Assembly (NCBI GenBank): GCA_024707255.1
Contig: JANQAC010000002.1
Coordinates: 242,001-306,000 of the forward strand
DNA length: 64,000 nt
Reading direction: 5' to 3'
From: Asticcacaulis sp.
GTDB taxonomy: Bacteria > Pseudomonadota > Alphaproteobacteria > Caulobacterales > Caulobacteraceae
In this document: positions 8,576 to 19,542 of the stretch, one piece after another
How the letters are laid out: every line of letters starts with the position of its first letter
Position numbering within the stretch: position 1 is the stretch's first letter
Position numbers and translations under genes: made by a program
Notes under the pieces: generated by a model
The model's database searches: none
The model's input: only the letters and a program-made list of their open reading frames with translations
What the model was told of the DNA's origin: nothing

Positions 8576-9148
8576 ATGAAAAAGATCATCCTGGGACTTG
8601 GCGCTGTCGTTGGACTGTCGGTCGCTGCCGTCGCTATTGCCGCGCCAGCCGGTGTCGTGCCTGCAAATGTTGAAAAAGAATCGTCTTCCCTGGCGATGAA
8701 GCTGGTCTCTACCGCCAACCAGGCGGAAGAAGCCGCCTTCGTGGCTCTGGGCAGCGATGCCGCCGCGATTGCGGGCGCCACGGGTAACGGCCCTGCGGTG
8801 GCCGGCGAAGGCACCGCTCAGCCAGGACAGAGCGCCCACGCTACGGCGCGCGATGCGGCTGTATCCGAAGACGTCGTCGCGCTGATAGTTGTCGCTATCG
8901 AAAACGACATCAAAGCCCAGGTAGCGGCCGGTGTGCCGACCTTGAGCATTTCCACGGCCCTGACCCGCGCTTCCAACGCGCCGAACCTCTCGAAGAACGT
9001 CGCAGCGGCTTTCGGGCGCGTCCAGGGCGACCTGGAAAAGCTGTTTGACCAGACATCGCCCGGCGCGGTCAATGGCCGCAATCATGTCGGCAACCTGCCC
9101 ATCGCGCCCAAGGGTGCGCCGGCCGGAGCTGGTTATCGCGCAGGTTAA
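8576..9148 (+). CDS. Secreted Ala-rich protein of unknown function in the EPS locus
   Basis: About 190 residues with a clear signal peptide (KKIILGLGAVVGLSVAAVAIAAP, cleavage after about residue 22). The mature part is Ala-, Val- and Gly-rich. It has a predicted helical centre (EDVVALIVVAIENDIKAQVAAG), a second helix (NVAAAFGRVQGDLEKLFDQ) and a flexible Pro/Gly tail. I recognise no family. I chose the ATG at 8576 because GAGGGG lies 10 bases upstream. A TTG three codons earlier is less likely. It lies between the OPX and outer-membrane-barrel genes, which argues for a periplasmic role in export. Confidence 0.7.
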   Translation: MKKIILGLGAVVGLSVAAVAIAAPAGVVPANVEKESSSLAMKLVSTANQAEEAAFVALGSDAAAIAGATGNGPAVAGEGTAQPGQSAHATARDAAVSEDVVALIVVAIENDIKAQVAAGVPTLSISTALTRASNAPNLSKNVAAAFGRVQGDLEKLFDQTSPGAVNGRNHVGNLPIAPKGAPAGAGYRAG

Positions 9149-9230
9149 TCCGGCGCATATTTGTTTTTTAGTTCAGGCCCGCGTCCGCAGGGCTCTTTCC
9201 AACGACTTTGTCAGTATGACGGGGATTAAT

Positions 9231-10490
9231 ATGAAATACGGCACATCGCTGGTAGTGCTTTCCGTTGCCTTGCTTGCAGCTAATGCGGCGCACGCTCAGG
9301 ATTCCAACTTTGCCCGTGATCGCAATATCGCGGTCACCGAACGCATTCCGCCTGAATATGAGCCGCGTGGCCTGCGCTGGGGCGTTTTCGATGTGGCGCC
9401 GTCTCTGGATGTCGATGTCAACAGCAATGACAATATCTATTACGCGCCCGCCAATGAGGTCTCCGACACCTATTCGGCCATCACGCCGCGCGTGCGGATT
9501 ACCTCCGACTGGGGGCGCCATCAATTGACCGCCTCGCTGCGGTCGACCTTCATGAACTATGCGGATAACGACAACCTGAATACCACGAGCTGGGAAGCCG
9601 CGCTGGCGGGCCGGCTCGATATTCACGGCCGCAGCAATTTGTTTGCCGGCATCAATTACAGCGACGCCTTCGAAGCCCTTTATGATCCGTCGGCGCAGAC
9701 GGTCGCCACCAACCTGGCCAAGCCGATCGAGTACAAGGCCACGGTGGCGAATGCCGGTTTTGTGGCGGAAGGCAATCGCCTGCGCTTTGTCGGCCAGGTC
9801 GTGCTGACAGATCTGAAGTACGAAGATGCCATGACCCTTGGTGGCGTTGTCATCCCGCAGGGTGACCGCGACCTGACTCAGGTCAACTATTCCGGTCGGG
9901 CAGATTACGCATTGAGCCCCGATACCTCGATCTACGCCATCTGGGTTGGCAATAAGCGTGATTATAAGGATGCGGCCATCAACCGTGACTCGGATGGTTA
10001 CGATGCCGCCGTCGGCGCCAGTTTCGACCTGACCAACCTGATCCGGGGCGAGGCCCAGATCGGCTATCAGGAACAGACCTATGACAATCCGGCGTTCCCG
10101 AAGGTGGACGGCGTATCGTTTGCAGCGAATGTCCAGTATTTCCCCACCCAGTTGCTGACCGTCTGGGCGAACACGGCCCGCACGATCCAGGAAACCCCGC
10201 AGTTTGGCGCTTCGAGCTATACATCGACCGCTTCGCAAATCGGCGCGGACTACGAATTGCTTCGGACCCTGGTGCTCAGCGCCTCTTATGGCTACACGAC
10301 CGACGAATATAACGGCGTCGACCGCACCGATGACCGGACCAATCTGTGGCTGGGCGCCAAATATCTGGTCAATCGTCATATCGTCATCCGGGGCGGTTAC
10401 ACTCACAGCGAGAACAAATCCAAAGGAAACGGCGCCATTCCGGGTTACAAGGATAACGCATTGAGGGTTTCTTTAGGGCTTCAGTATTAA
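9231..10490 (+). CDS. Outer-membrane beta-barrel protein of the EPS locus (BBP2-type)
   Basis: 419 residues starting MKYGTSLVVLSVALLAANAAHA/QD, a clean signal peptide. The mature protein is a run of amphipathic strands with frequent aromatic girdle residues (for example WGRHQLTASLRSTFMNY, LFAGINYSDAFEALY, RADYALSPDTSIYAIW). It ends in an aromatic C-terminal strand (LRVSLGLQY), the usual barrel-assembly signal. This matches the putative outer-membrane barrels in Caulobacter- and sphingomonad-type EPS operons. Since the OPX protein lacks its own pore helix, this protein may be the exit pore. The frame extends upstream to 9045 over the preceding gene, but only the 9231 start gives a signal peptide. 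Confidence 0.85.
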   Translation: MKYGTSLVVLSVALLAANAAHAQDSNFARDRNIAVTERIPPEYEPRGLRWGVFDVAPSLDVDVNSNDNIYYAPANEVSDTYSAITPRVRITSDWGRHQLTASLRSTFMNYADNDNLNTTSWEAALAGRLDIHGRSNLFAGINYSDAFEALYDPSAQTVATNLAKPIEYKATVANAGFVAEGNRLRFVGQVVLTDLKYEDAMTLGGVVIPQGDRDLTQVNYSGRADYALSPDTSIYAIWVGNKRDYKDAAINRDSDGYDAAVGASFDLTNLIRGEAQIGYQEQTYDNPAFPKVDGVSFAANVQYFPTQLLTVWANTARTIQETPQFGASSYTSTASQIGADYELLRTLVLSASYGYTTDEYNGVDRTDDRTNLWLGAKYLVNRHIVIRGGYTHSENKSKGNGAIPGYKDNALRVSLGLQY

Positions 10491-10549
10491 GCTCCCGGGA
10501 CCGGAGGCATTAATCCGGGGTTCTGTTCAATCTTACGCTGGCACAATTT

Positions 10550-12747
10550 ATGATCTCGGATAAACATACTACTGAAACCGATGGGTCGGACAGCCTGCTG
10601 CCTTCCCTCGACCTGACCGCCATTATAGCGGATTTCAGACGTTTCAGCCGGTTCTTTGCGGTCATTTTCGGGTGCGTCTTTCTGCTGATCATCGTGCCGG
10701 TGCTGATGCAGGTGCCGACATACACGGCCACGGCCAGCGTCATGATGGATCCGCGGACCCTGAATGCCACGCCAAATCAGGATGTTCTGTCCGACCTGCC
10801 GCCCGATGCGGTGACGGTTGATACCGAGGTCGAGATACTCAAGTCCAATGCCCTGGGCGACCGGGTTCTGCGTTCGCTGCAACTGGATCAGGACCCTGAA
10901 TTCAATCCGGCGCTCAACAGCAGCCACTTTTTCGGCCTGATCAAGAACAAGCCGGATAATCGTCGCCTGACCCCCCTGGAGGCCCAGGGGCGCCACGAGG
11001 CCGTTCTGAATAATGTATTGGGGCACCTGACGGTCGCGCGTTCGGGAGCAACCCGGATTATCACTATTTCCTTTACGTCGACTTCTCCGGAGAAGGCGGC
11101 ACGGATCGCCAATGAGTGGGCGCGTCTCTACCTGTCTCAGCAACTGGAGACAAAGTTCCAGGCCACAAAGGAAGCCAATGACTGGCTGAACAGCCGTCTG
11201 GGCGACCTGCGTACCCAGGTGGAAGCCGCCGAGACGGCTGTGCAGCAATACAAGATCGCTCACAATCTGCTGGCGGTCTCGCCTGACAACACCCTTGGCC
11301 AGCAGCAGATTACGACACTTGACCAGCAATTGGCGGGTGTGAAGGTTGATCGGGCCGAAAGCGAAGCGCGCCTGGCCGTCGCCCGGCGTCAGTTGACTGC
11401 GGGGTCCGGCGGCGAAGATGTCGGCGAAGCGCTCAATTCGGACGTGGTCAAAAACCTGCGCGCCCAGCGAACGACGGTGAGCCAGCGTCTGGCCGATCTG
11501 CAGTCGCGTTACGGCAGCAAGCACCCGGACATTATCAAGGCGCAGGACCAGCTTAACGATATCGACGCCCAGATCCGCGCCGAAATCCAGCGCATTATGT
11601 CAAATCTGGAAGCCCAGGCCGAAATTCAACGGCAGCGCACGGCGTCACTTGCCGGCAGCGTCGCGCAGGCGAGGGGGCAACTGGTTGGCAATAACCAGGC
11701 CATGGTCAAGCTGAATGAGTTGCAGCGCAATGCCGACGCGGTTTCGACCCTGTATCAATCCTATCTGGATCGTTTCAAGCAAACCTCATCGCAGGAAGGC
11801 ATTGATCGCTCCGATGCCCGGATCGTATCGAACGCCGCCCTGCCGACGGGACCGAGCGCCCCGAAAATACCTCTCTCCATGGCCTTGGCCTTCATCGGTG
11901 CTCTGGGAGCGGCTACGGGGTCTGTGCTGATCCGCCGCGCTCTGGACAGCGGGCTGACGACGGCCACGGATGTCGAAACCATCCTGCGCCAGCCGCACCT
12001 GGGTAATGTCGCCGATCTGGCCTCCACCCTGACGCGCGGTCAGAAGGCAACGCCGGCGCAATATGTCGTCGATAAACCCCTGTCGGTCTTTTCCGAAGGC
12101 TTCCGCATCATGCGCGCCGCCCTGATCTATTCTCGCATAGGGCACGACGTAAAGGTCATCGCGGTGACCTCTTCGTTGCCCGGCGAAGGCAAGACGACGA
12201 CCTCTGTCTGTCTGGCACGTGTCATGGCGCTGTCGGGGCAGTCCGTGGTGGTGGTCGATTGCGATCTGCGCCGTCGTTCGATCAATCAGTACATCACTGG
12301 TCCTGTGGAAGGGGGCTTCTTGAAGTTCTGGCCGGCAAGGCAGAACTGAAAGATGTCCTGATCAAGGACGACCTGACCAATGTGCTCTATCTGCCGCTGG
12401 TTGAAAGCGCCTACACGCCCAAGGATGTGTTTGGTTCCGAAGCCATGGATCAGTTGCTCGACAAGCTGCGCGCCAGCTTCGATGTGGTGATCCTGGATAC
12501 GGCGCCGGTGCTGGCCGTGGTTGATACCCGCATCCTGGCTCGCAAGGCCGACGTTGTGGCCATGCTGGTCCGCTGGCGGAAGACGCAGCGCAAAGCCGCG
12601 CAGGCATCGCTCGAACTGCTTACCGAGACCGGGGCTCATGTTTGCGGTGTCGTGCTTACCCAGGTCAATGTCAAGGAACAGGCCAAGTACGGCTATGGCG
12701 ACAGCGGCTATTACTACGATCAGTACAAGAAGTACTATCAGGAATAG
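10550..12747 (+). pseudogene. Wzc-like polysaccharide co-polymerase / BY-kinase, frameshifted
   Basis: Inner-membrane chain-length regulator fused to a tyrosine kinase. A Wzz-type N-terminus with a first TM (about 36-54) leads into long periplasmic coiled-coil helices (about 180-400). A second TM follows near 440-460, then the kinase with Walker A PGEGKTTT (about 544-551) and Walker A' VVVVDCDLRRR. The tail YGYGDSGYYYDQYKKYYQE is a tyrosine cluster, the usual autophosphorylation site. The frame breaks after about residue 587 at five G (12311-12315), where one more G gives GPVEGGLLEVLAGKAEL and rejoins the frame ending at 12747. The break is probably a sequence error. The protein should control export with the OPX protein upstream. 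Confidence 0.9.
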
Positions 12748-12805
12748 CCACCTGGTCCCTTGCGCGGAGCCGCGTGGGATCATGGGTGTTGCAAGGCAAA
12801 ACCGG

Positions 12806-13899
12806 ATGAAAGTCGCTATCGTTCACTATTGGCTGGTCGGCATGAGGGGCGGCGAGAAGGTACTCGAATGCCTATGCGAACTGTACCCCGAGGCGGATAT
12901 CTTCACGCTGGTAGTGGATCGTGACAAGCTGTCCCCCTTCTTCTGCGACATAAAATCACCACCTCGTTCCTGCAAAAAATCGGCGGGCGCCGCTTCTATC
13001 AGAAGATGCTGCCCCTTGTGCCGCAGGCGCTGGAATCCTTTGACCTGACGGGCTACGACCTGATCCTGTCCAGCGAGGCGGGCCCCGCGAAAGGGATTAT
13101 CCCGCCGCCGGAAGCCGTGCATATCTGCTATTGCCACTCCCCCATGCGCTATATCTGGGATCTTTATCCGCAATATTACCGCAAGTCCGGATGGCTGGCG
13201 CGGCTGGCCATGCGTCTGACATCAAGCTGGCTGCGGGCGTGGGACGTCACCACGTCGGCACGGGTGGATCACTTCATCGCCAACTCGGCTTTTGTGGCCA
13301 AGCGCATAGAGAAGTTCTACCGGCGTGAGGCCACGGTGATCCATCCCCCGGTCGATGTGTCCCGTTTCACACCCTCCGATACAACAGAAGACTATTATCT
13401 CTGCGCCGGCCAGATTACGCCGTATAAACGCATAGACGTGGCGATTGAAGCCTGCACCCGCCTGAACCGGCGCCTGGTCGTGATTGGCTCCGGCGCGACA
13501 AAGGAAATGAAACGCCTGGCGGGACCGACAATCACCTTTCTCGACAAGATCGATGATGAAGCCATGGCGCGCCATTTTCGCAATTGCCGGGCGCTGGTTT
13601 TCCCGGGCCTGGAAGATTTCGGCATCGTGCCTCTGGAAGTCATGGCCAGTGGCCGGCCCGTTCTGGCCTATCGCAGAGGCGGAGCGGTTGAAACGGTCGT
13701 TGAGGGGAAGACGGGCGTATTCTTCAACGAGCAGACGGCAGACAGCCTGATTGACGCCATAAACCGGTTCGAAGCGCGGCTGGATGATTTCGATCCGGCG
13801 GTTATTGCCAGACATGCCCAGGACTGGAATCGTGACGTTTTCAAGAGCAGGCTGCAAGCCTTCATTGCGTCGTGCCTGCCGCAGGCGGATGCGGCATGA
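12806..13899 (+). pseudogene. Glycosyltransferase family 4 (GT-B), frameshifted near the N-terminus
   Basis: Cytosolic sugar transferase, about 364 residues when joined. The N-terminus MKVAIVHYWLVGMRGGEKV is the typical first strand and glycine loop. The C-terminal donor domain has ICAGQITPYKR, then FPGLEDFGIVPLEVMASGRPVLAYRRGG with the E-x7-E nucleotide-sugar motif. The frame changes at four A (12952-12955). One more A reads DIKITTSFLQKI and joins the main frame. The ATG at 12806 follows the Wzc stop by 58 bases. It is an EPS repeat-unit enzyme of unknown sugar specificity. The break looks like a sequence error. Confidence 0.88.
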
Positions 13900-13996
13900 C
13901 CTTGTCACCTGCACCAAAACATGACAGAAGAGCGACTTGGTTCCCGCGTCCGGCCGCCATCGTTTTTCGCCTGAATCATAAAGGATTTTAGGGCAG

Positions 13997-15445
13997 ATGG
14001 ATTTTATCCCGATAGCGATATTCTGGGGGCTGGCCCTGATGGGCCTGTTCGGCAATCGGTCGATCCTGATCTATCTCTTTTTTGCGACCATGCCCTTTGG
14101 GTCTTTTGCCGTTTTCCCGCCAAGCATGACCATGGGCCTGACGCTCACACCCACGCCGATCGTTGCCTGCATCCTGTTCCTGCGTACCTTCATGACCGGC
14201 AAGGCGGTCAAATTTGGGACTTCCGCGATCCTGTCGCCGCGCGGTCTGCTGTTGCTGACGCTGTTCTGGGCCGTCGCCGTCCTGGTGACGATCTTCAGCC
14301 CCCGCTTTTTCGCGGGCGCCATCACGATCGTTCCGATGAAGGTGACACGGTTTTTCCAGTCCGAGCTCCTGGAGCCGACGACGCAGAATATTTCACAGAT
14401 CATGTATCTGACCATTTCGGCCATTACGGTCGTCACCTTCGCGCGTCTGATGCTTGACCCCAAACAGCAGCAGAATGCGCTCAAGGGCCTGTGCATCGGT
14501 GGTGTGGTGGCAGTCGTTACCGGGATATTGGATTATGCCAGCCATTTTGTCACTCTGGGCTGGCTGCTTGCGCCATTCCGCACGGCCACCTACGTGTTGA
14601 TGACGGACGTGACCCTGGAAGGCGGCACCCGACGGGTTGTTGGCCTTATGCCGGAATCGTCCGTCTATGGCGCCCTGTGTACGCAGTTGCTGACCTTGCT
14701 GTATTTTCTGCGTCATGCCATCACAGATACATTCTACAGGAAAAAGGTGGTTCCGGTCGTGGCGACGCTGTTACTGCTGTTTGTCTGGCTGTCCACGTCA
14801 TCATCGGCATATGTAGCTCTGGTCGTGTTTTTCGTCTTTGCCCTGTTGGAGTTTTTGTGGCGCGCCAAGAGTGCGCGACACGGTACCCGTGCCGGGCGTG
14901 AACTGGAACTGGAGTTCTGGGCCGCTTTTGGTGTAGCGGCGCTGATATTTGCGGTTTTCGTCATCCATCCGGAAGTCTTCGACCCCATTTTCCGGCTGTT
15001 TGACCAGATGGTGCTTAAAAAGACGCGTACGGTTTCCTTCGAGGAGCGCAGTTTCTGGACGGCGACCTCGTGGAAGGCGTTGTTTGACACCTATGGACTG
15101 GGCGTCGGGATGGGCGGTACGCGCACCTCCAATGAGGTGGTCGCGGTATTGAGTAACACCGGCTTTTTGGGGGGGCTGCTCTATTACGGCTTTGTGCTGC
15201 AATCCATGCTTCGGCGCGCCTATCCGGGGGATACGGTCAATGCGGCGCTGGTTTCCGGTCTGCGCTGGTCATTCCTGCCGGGGCTCACTGCGGGCATACT
15301 TGCGGGCACAACGGCGGATTTCGGCCTGAAAAACGCCTTCCTGTTCGGCACTATATTTGCCGCGGCCCTGGTATCCTGGCAAGGCCGGCACAAGAGCGGC
15401 GCTGCCGTTCCGGCTGATACCGGGACACAAAAAATATCAGTTTAG
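13997..15445 (+). CDS. Wzy-like polysaccharide polymerase / O-antigen ligase family membrane protein
   Basis: 482 residues with about 10-12 transmembrane segments and a large hydrophilic loop (about 285-390) carrying many Arg and Glu residues. This is the architecture of Wzy polymerases and O-antigen ligases. The late loop segment TATSWKALFDTYGLGVGMGGTR resembles the conserved G-x-G region after the periplasmic loop of the Wzy_C family. It would join repeat units on the periplasmic face. It follows the GT4 gene in the same direction and faces galE, whose stop lies 6 bases away. A second protein of this type sits at 17982, so polymerase and ligase roles cannot be assigned from sequence. Confidence 0.8.
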   Translation: MDFIPIAIFWGLALMGLFGNRSILIYLFFATMPFGSFAVFPPSMTMGLTLTPTPIVACILFLRTFMTGKAVKFGTSAILSPRGLLLLTLFWAVAVLVTIFSPRFFAGAITIVPMKVTRFFQSELLEPTTQNISQIMYLTISAITVVTFARLMLDPKQQQNALKGLCIGGVVAVVTGILDYASHFVTLGWLLAPFRTATYVLMTDVTLEGGTRRVVGLMPESSVYGALCTQLLTLLYFLRHAITDTFYRKKVVPVVATLLLLFVWLSTSSSAYVALVVFFVFALLEFLWRAKSARHGTRAGRELELEFWAAFGVAALIFAVFVIHPEVFDPIFRLFDQMVLKKTRTVSFEERSFWTATSWKALFDTYGLGVGMGGTRTSNEVVAVLSNTGFLGGLLYYGFVLQSMLRRAYPGDTVNAALVSGLRWSFLPGLTAGILAGTTADFGLKNAFLFGTIFAAALVSWQGRHKSGAAVPADTGTQKISV

Positions 15446-15451
15446 CAAATT

Positions 15452-16462
15452 TCAGGCGCTGGCAGCCGAAAGCGGCCGGTCCCTTTGTGGGTGGGCCTTT
15501 TGATGCCAGGCCCATGCCGTGCCGATTATGTCCTCCAGAGAGGAATAGCGCGGCACAAAGCCAAGAACGTCGCGGGCGAGCGCGGGCTGCGCCACCAGTA
15601 TGGCCGGATCGCCAGGGCGGCGGCCGCCGGTGACCGCCGGCATCTTGCGGCCGGTGATCCGCTCGATTGCCGACAGGATTTGCAGCACGGAATAACCGGT
15701 GCCCTGGCCCAGGTTGTAGGCGCCGCCAGGGTGGCCATTCGCCAGGAGGCGTGCCGCCGAAATATGGGCCTCCGCCAGGTCCTTCACATGGACATAGTCG
15801 CGGATCGCCGTGCCGTCGGGCGTTGGGAAATCGCTGCCATGGATGACGAATTCGTCGAGATGCCCCAGCAGATACATCAGGGCGCGTGGAATAATGTGGG
15901 TTTCATTGTCGCGGAATTCACCGATCTCACCATCGAAATCAGCCCCTACCGCGTTGAAATAACGCAGGGCGATCGAGCGAATGCCATAGGCTGTGCTGTA
16001 ATCACCCATCATCTGTTCGCAGATCAACTTGCTGCGGCCATAGGAATTGATCGGGTTCTTGGCGCAGGTTTCAGCGATCGGTACGGTTTCCGGCTGTCCG
16101 TAAATAGCACAGGTCGAGGAGAAGACAAGCGAACGGCAGTCTGTCGCACGCATGGCTTCCAGAACGGACAGGGTGCCGGTGACATTGTTACGGTAGTAGC
16201 TGGCCGGGTCCGTCACGGAATCCGCGACGCTGGCCAGGGCGGCGAAGTGCATGACGCAACTGGCATTATGCCGACGAATGGTGTCGCTGAGCAGGGTCGT
16301 ATCGAGCAGGTCGCCCTTGACCAGCGGCCCGTATTTGACAAATTCTTCGTGACCAAGGGACAGATTGTCATAGGTTACCGGCTGAATGCCGGCCTCATGC
16401 AATGTTTTGCAAGCCTGGCTGCCAATATAGCCGGCGCCGCCCAGAACAATGATGGTTTCCAT
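15452..16462 (-). CDS. galE: UDP-glucose 4-epimerase
   Basis: 336-residue short-chain dehydrogenase-like epimerase that interconverts UDP-glucose and UDP-galactose in the cytosol. The N-terminal GGAGYIGSQ loop binds NAD. The catalytic Ser/Tyr/Lys are in SSTCAIYG and YGRSK. Family motifs include MHFAALASVADSV, RYFNAVGAD and the late LGQGTGYSVLQ. The length is standard for GalE. It supplies UDP-galactose for the surrounding EPS pathway. It is 131 bases downstream of another glycosyltransferase on the same strand, and the two are probably co-transcribed. Confidence 0.95.
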   Translation of the reverse strand: METIIVLGGAGYIGSQACKTLHEAGIQPVTYDNLSLGHEEFVKYGPLVKGDLLDTTLLSDTIRRHNASCVMHFAALASVADSVTDPASYYRNNVTGTLSVLEAMRATDCRSLVFSSTCAIYGQPETVPIAETCAKNPINSYGRSKLICEQMMGDYSTAYGIRSIALRYFNAVGADFDGEIGEFRDNETHIIPRALMYLLGHLDEFVIHGSDFPTPDGTAIRDYVHVKDLAEAHISAARLLANGHPGGAYNLGQGTGYSVLQILSAIERITGRKMPAVTGGRRPGDPAILVAQPALARDVLGFVPRYSSLEDIIGTAWAWHQKAHPQRDRPLSAASA

Positions 16463-16593
16463 AGGGTATGTCCGCTTTGTGAGTGGCCTTAAATATATAA
16501 CTTGCTGATTATATGATTGAAATTAACATTCAAATAATCTCCGCTTTCGAGGCGTGAATTGTATTGTGCGGCAGTGGTTAAGGCAACAGGGCC

Positions 16594-17855
16594 TCAGGCA
16601 CTGGCATGTTTTCGACTTCGGCGATCATCCGCAAAAAGCCGGCGCGCCGCCCGCTGCCATGTATATTTCCCGGCCTGGACCTTTCCCCGGACGCGCATGT
16701 CGTTTCTTAAATCCTCATCAGTCATCAGCCGAGAAATCTGTGCGGCCCAGGCCGCCGGGTCATGCGGATCGGCAACAAGCGCCGCATCTTCACAGACCTC
16801 CAGCAGGGAATCGCAAGACACGATGGCCGGGCAGCCCTGCAGCATGGCCTCAAGGGGGGAGGCCAAAGCCCTCGGTCAGGGACGGACAGGCATAAGCCGT
16901 CGCCCCTTTCATCAGGCCGACCAGTTCGGGATCTGATATACGGCCGAGAAATACGACATTCTCGGGCACCGTGTGACCGGCGGCTTCAAAATCTGCCGCC
17001 GATGCGCCGCCGAAAAGCGCCAGGGTGGCCTGTTTCAAAGCGGGATCGGCGAAGGCTTTCAGGAGGATGCCAATGTTCTTGTGGAACTGGGTATTCGCCA
17101 GGGAGAGGACGTAAGAGCGGCTATCAAGTCCGAGACGCGCAACCGCGGTTTCATCCGGGGTAATGCGCAGAATGTGATCGCAGCCGTGAGGAATGATGCT
17201 GATTTTTCCCGGCTGGCGCTACACCATAGCGCACAAGGTCTGATTTGGCGGCGGCGGCACCGGTGAGGATATGTTTGTGGTGGTGGCCGATCACGGGCAG
17301 GGCGATTTTATACCAAAGGCGAAAGGCGAGGGAATAGGAGGCCGGCATGGAATAGACCTGCGTATCATGAAGCATGGTCATGGCATTGCGCCTGATGAGC
17401 GGACCCGCATTGCAGAAACCGACGCACAAGCCATCGGCCGTGAGACGCGGCAAATCGAGTTGTTCCCACAGGACACCTTTCAGCCGCCCCCCAATCTTGC
17501 TTCGAACCTTGGCTAGCGCCGGTCGGTGCCGCACCTTAGGGGGCGTGACCAGGGTCAGGTCAAACGCAGAGGAGAGCGCTGGTTCCTCGGCAAGCAGCTT
17601 GTCGACCGCCACAATCATTTCCTGGGCCACGCGATGCACGCCCGACGGAACGGCCGTCAGGAAGCGACCGTTGAAATAGATTTTGCGGGGAGGGCGCTTA
17701 TGATTAATCGCTGCCTCTGGCTTGACGTCCGCCGATGAAAGTTCAGTGCGTCCGTGCATGATTATGTCTTCAGGGGAAATATTGTCAGCGTTCATCAGTT
17801 TTGCGGATGTCGAAATGGAGGAAACGGGTAATTTTATAATGTCTATATTTGGCAT
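16594..17855 (-). pseudogene. Glycosyltransferase family 4, broken by two frameshifts
   Basis: About 420 residues when the three frames are joined. The N-terminal acceptor domain has YFNGRFLTAVPSGVHRVAQE. The middle continues in a second frame (GKISIIPHGCDHILRITPDE, then YVLSLANTQFHKN). The donor domain reads FGGASAADFEAAG, VVFLGRISDPELVGLMKGA and CPSLTEGFGLPPLEAML, carrying the usual EGFGLPPLEA signature. Break one is five T at 17203-17207, one too many. Break two is six G at 16854-16859, one too few. With opposite signs at two homopolymers, sequence error is more likely than decay. It lies upstream of galE in a short minus-strand operon inside the EPS region. Confidence 0.85.
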
Positions 17856-17981
17856 AGACCCCTTTAAATATCGTTAGTCTATTATTTGCGACCATCGGTA
17901 AAAAGGGCCTCGCCCTGCCTTGCGACCTCCTTTATGTTGCGGGCTGGCAGATTAGAAGCATACGGGGTGAGGGAAAAGCGC

Positions 17982-19264
17982 ATGGGGTGGCAAAGATATT
18001 CGGCCTGGTTGTGGCCGGCGATCGTTTCGGCTGTCGTCCTGGTGGCCTTTGCCATACGCGGCTCTGATCTTCCCGCTGCAGCCACGATGCTGACAGCAGT
18101 CTTCGCTGCTTTGGCCGCGATAGCATTTACCCTGCCTGTCGCGGAAAACCCGGCGCTGGCGCAGCGTAAGGCCGTCAGGAACTTGTTGATTTATCTGAGT
18201 TTTTTTGTCGTGGCGGTGAGTGTTTCCGCAACCTTCGCCGTTTATGATCACTCGGCGGTCTGGCTTGAAGGGATAAAACTGGGCGGGGTCATTTGCGCCT
18301 TCATGCTGGGCCTGCGCTGCTCACTGACGGATGACGGGGCAAGGAGACTATTCGATGCTCTGCTCTATGCGGGGGAAGCTGGGCTTTGGCTTCCCTGATT
18401 ATGTTTATCCTCGATCCGGCGGGCATATACGGCGTTATTAAATTCGGCGCCGGACGGCTAACGGGGGCGTTCAGTTCTCCCAACAGTGCCGGCACCCTGT
18501 TCGGCGCCCTGGGCGTCATGGCGCTGGGGCGTGTTATCAGTCGTGTCCTGACCCGACGGGAGGCGCAGATACTGGAGCGCATCGATCCCGTAATGGCGGG
18601 CGTTTGCGCGGTCAGCCTGGCCGCTCAGATGCTGACGGTTTCGCGCGGCGCCATTATATCCACAATGGTTTGCCTGGCGCTGCTGTCAGTCCTGCTGTTG
18701 CGCAATCATCTTTCCCTCCCGAAGCTGGCGGCCGTCGGCGCAGCAATCGTTATGGTCTTGATTGTTATCTTCGCTACGCCATTGGCGAACCTTATCGGGC
18801 GTCTCGACGGCATAGACGGGGATGCACAGGTGCGGGCAACCATACTGAAAAGCCATTTCAGTTTTGCCATGCAGCAGCCCTGGCTTGGATCGGGTCTTGG
18901 ATCGTTCAATACGGTGAACAGTCATATCGTAACAGCGAAGGATTATTCCGAACTGGCGGTTATCCGCGCCACCCACAATGTCTACCTTCAGTGGTTCGAG
19001 GAAACGGGCGTTATCGGCCTGGCGGGGCTGGTGGCGCTAAATCTCGCTGTTCTGCTGCCGATGATTTCAGCGGCGCGGCACCGCAGTCAGATGGGCGGGC
19101 GTATCTGGGCCATACTGGCAGGATACCTGGTTTTCCTGCTGCATGGCTTTACCGACTACGCGTTTCAGGAACCGGCGCTGGCGCTTTTCGTGGCCTTGCT
19201 GCTGGGGAGTGGTTTTGCCATGGCCACCAACACGGCAGCGTCGCGCGCGTTCGGCGCGGGCTGA
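17982..19264 (+). pseudogene. Second Wzy-like polymerase / O-antigen ligase family protein, frameshifted
   Basis: Multi-pass protein of about 427 residues. The first segments (WLWPAIVSAVVLVAFAI, LLIYLSFFVVAVSVSATFAVY) are in one frame and the rest in another. The break is at five G (18371-18375). A sixth G reads LLYAGGSWALASLIMF. The second frame has the ligase-family features LTGAFSSPNSAGTLFG, LTVSRGA and LGSGLGSFNTV with a following His (RATHNVYLQWFEETG), close to the Wzy_C/WaaL pattern. I chose the ATG at 17982 because GAGGG lies 12 bases upstream, but earlier in-frame starts exist (17934, 17886). It could be the polymerase, with the protein at 13997 as a ligase, or the reverse. Confidence 0.82.
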
Positions 19265-19266
19265 GA

Positions 19267-19542
19267 TCAGAAGACGAGTTGCAGGAGCACGTACCAGAAG
19301 CCGGCGCAAATAATCGACATGCCAGCGAGCGTCCAGCCGAAAGGAATTTTGGTGACGGAAGGCGAGGCGGATTCGTGCCGCGCATCCCAGGACTGTTCCA
19401 GGCCGGCCTGCAGGGCCAGGGCGGGGGACTGATGCGCCGGCATGTCGGCATGGGCTTCCGTCAGCCGCACGGGGGCGGTATCAGATGGCCGTATTTCCGG
19501 CTGGAACTGTGCCATTTCAGGCTTTGCCTTCAAACGCGGCAT
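19267..19542 (-). CDS. Small C-terminally anchored membrane protein
   Basis: 91 residues. A hydrophilic Pro/Ala/Glu-rich N-terminal part is followed by one transmembrane segment at the very end (GWTLAGMSIICAGFWYVLLQLVF, about 69-91). A GAGGGAAG ribosome site is about 8 bases upstream of the ATG. It converges tail-to-tail with the ligase-like gene, 2 bases apart. I recognise no family. A tail-anchored accessory of the EPS machinery is conceivable. Confidence 0.55.
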   Translation of the reverse strand: MPRLKAKPEMAQFQPEIRPSDTAPVRLTEAHADMPAHQSPALALQAGLEQSWDARHESASPSVTKIPFGWTLAGMSIICAGFWYVLLQLVF

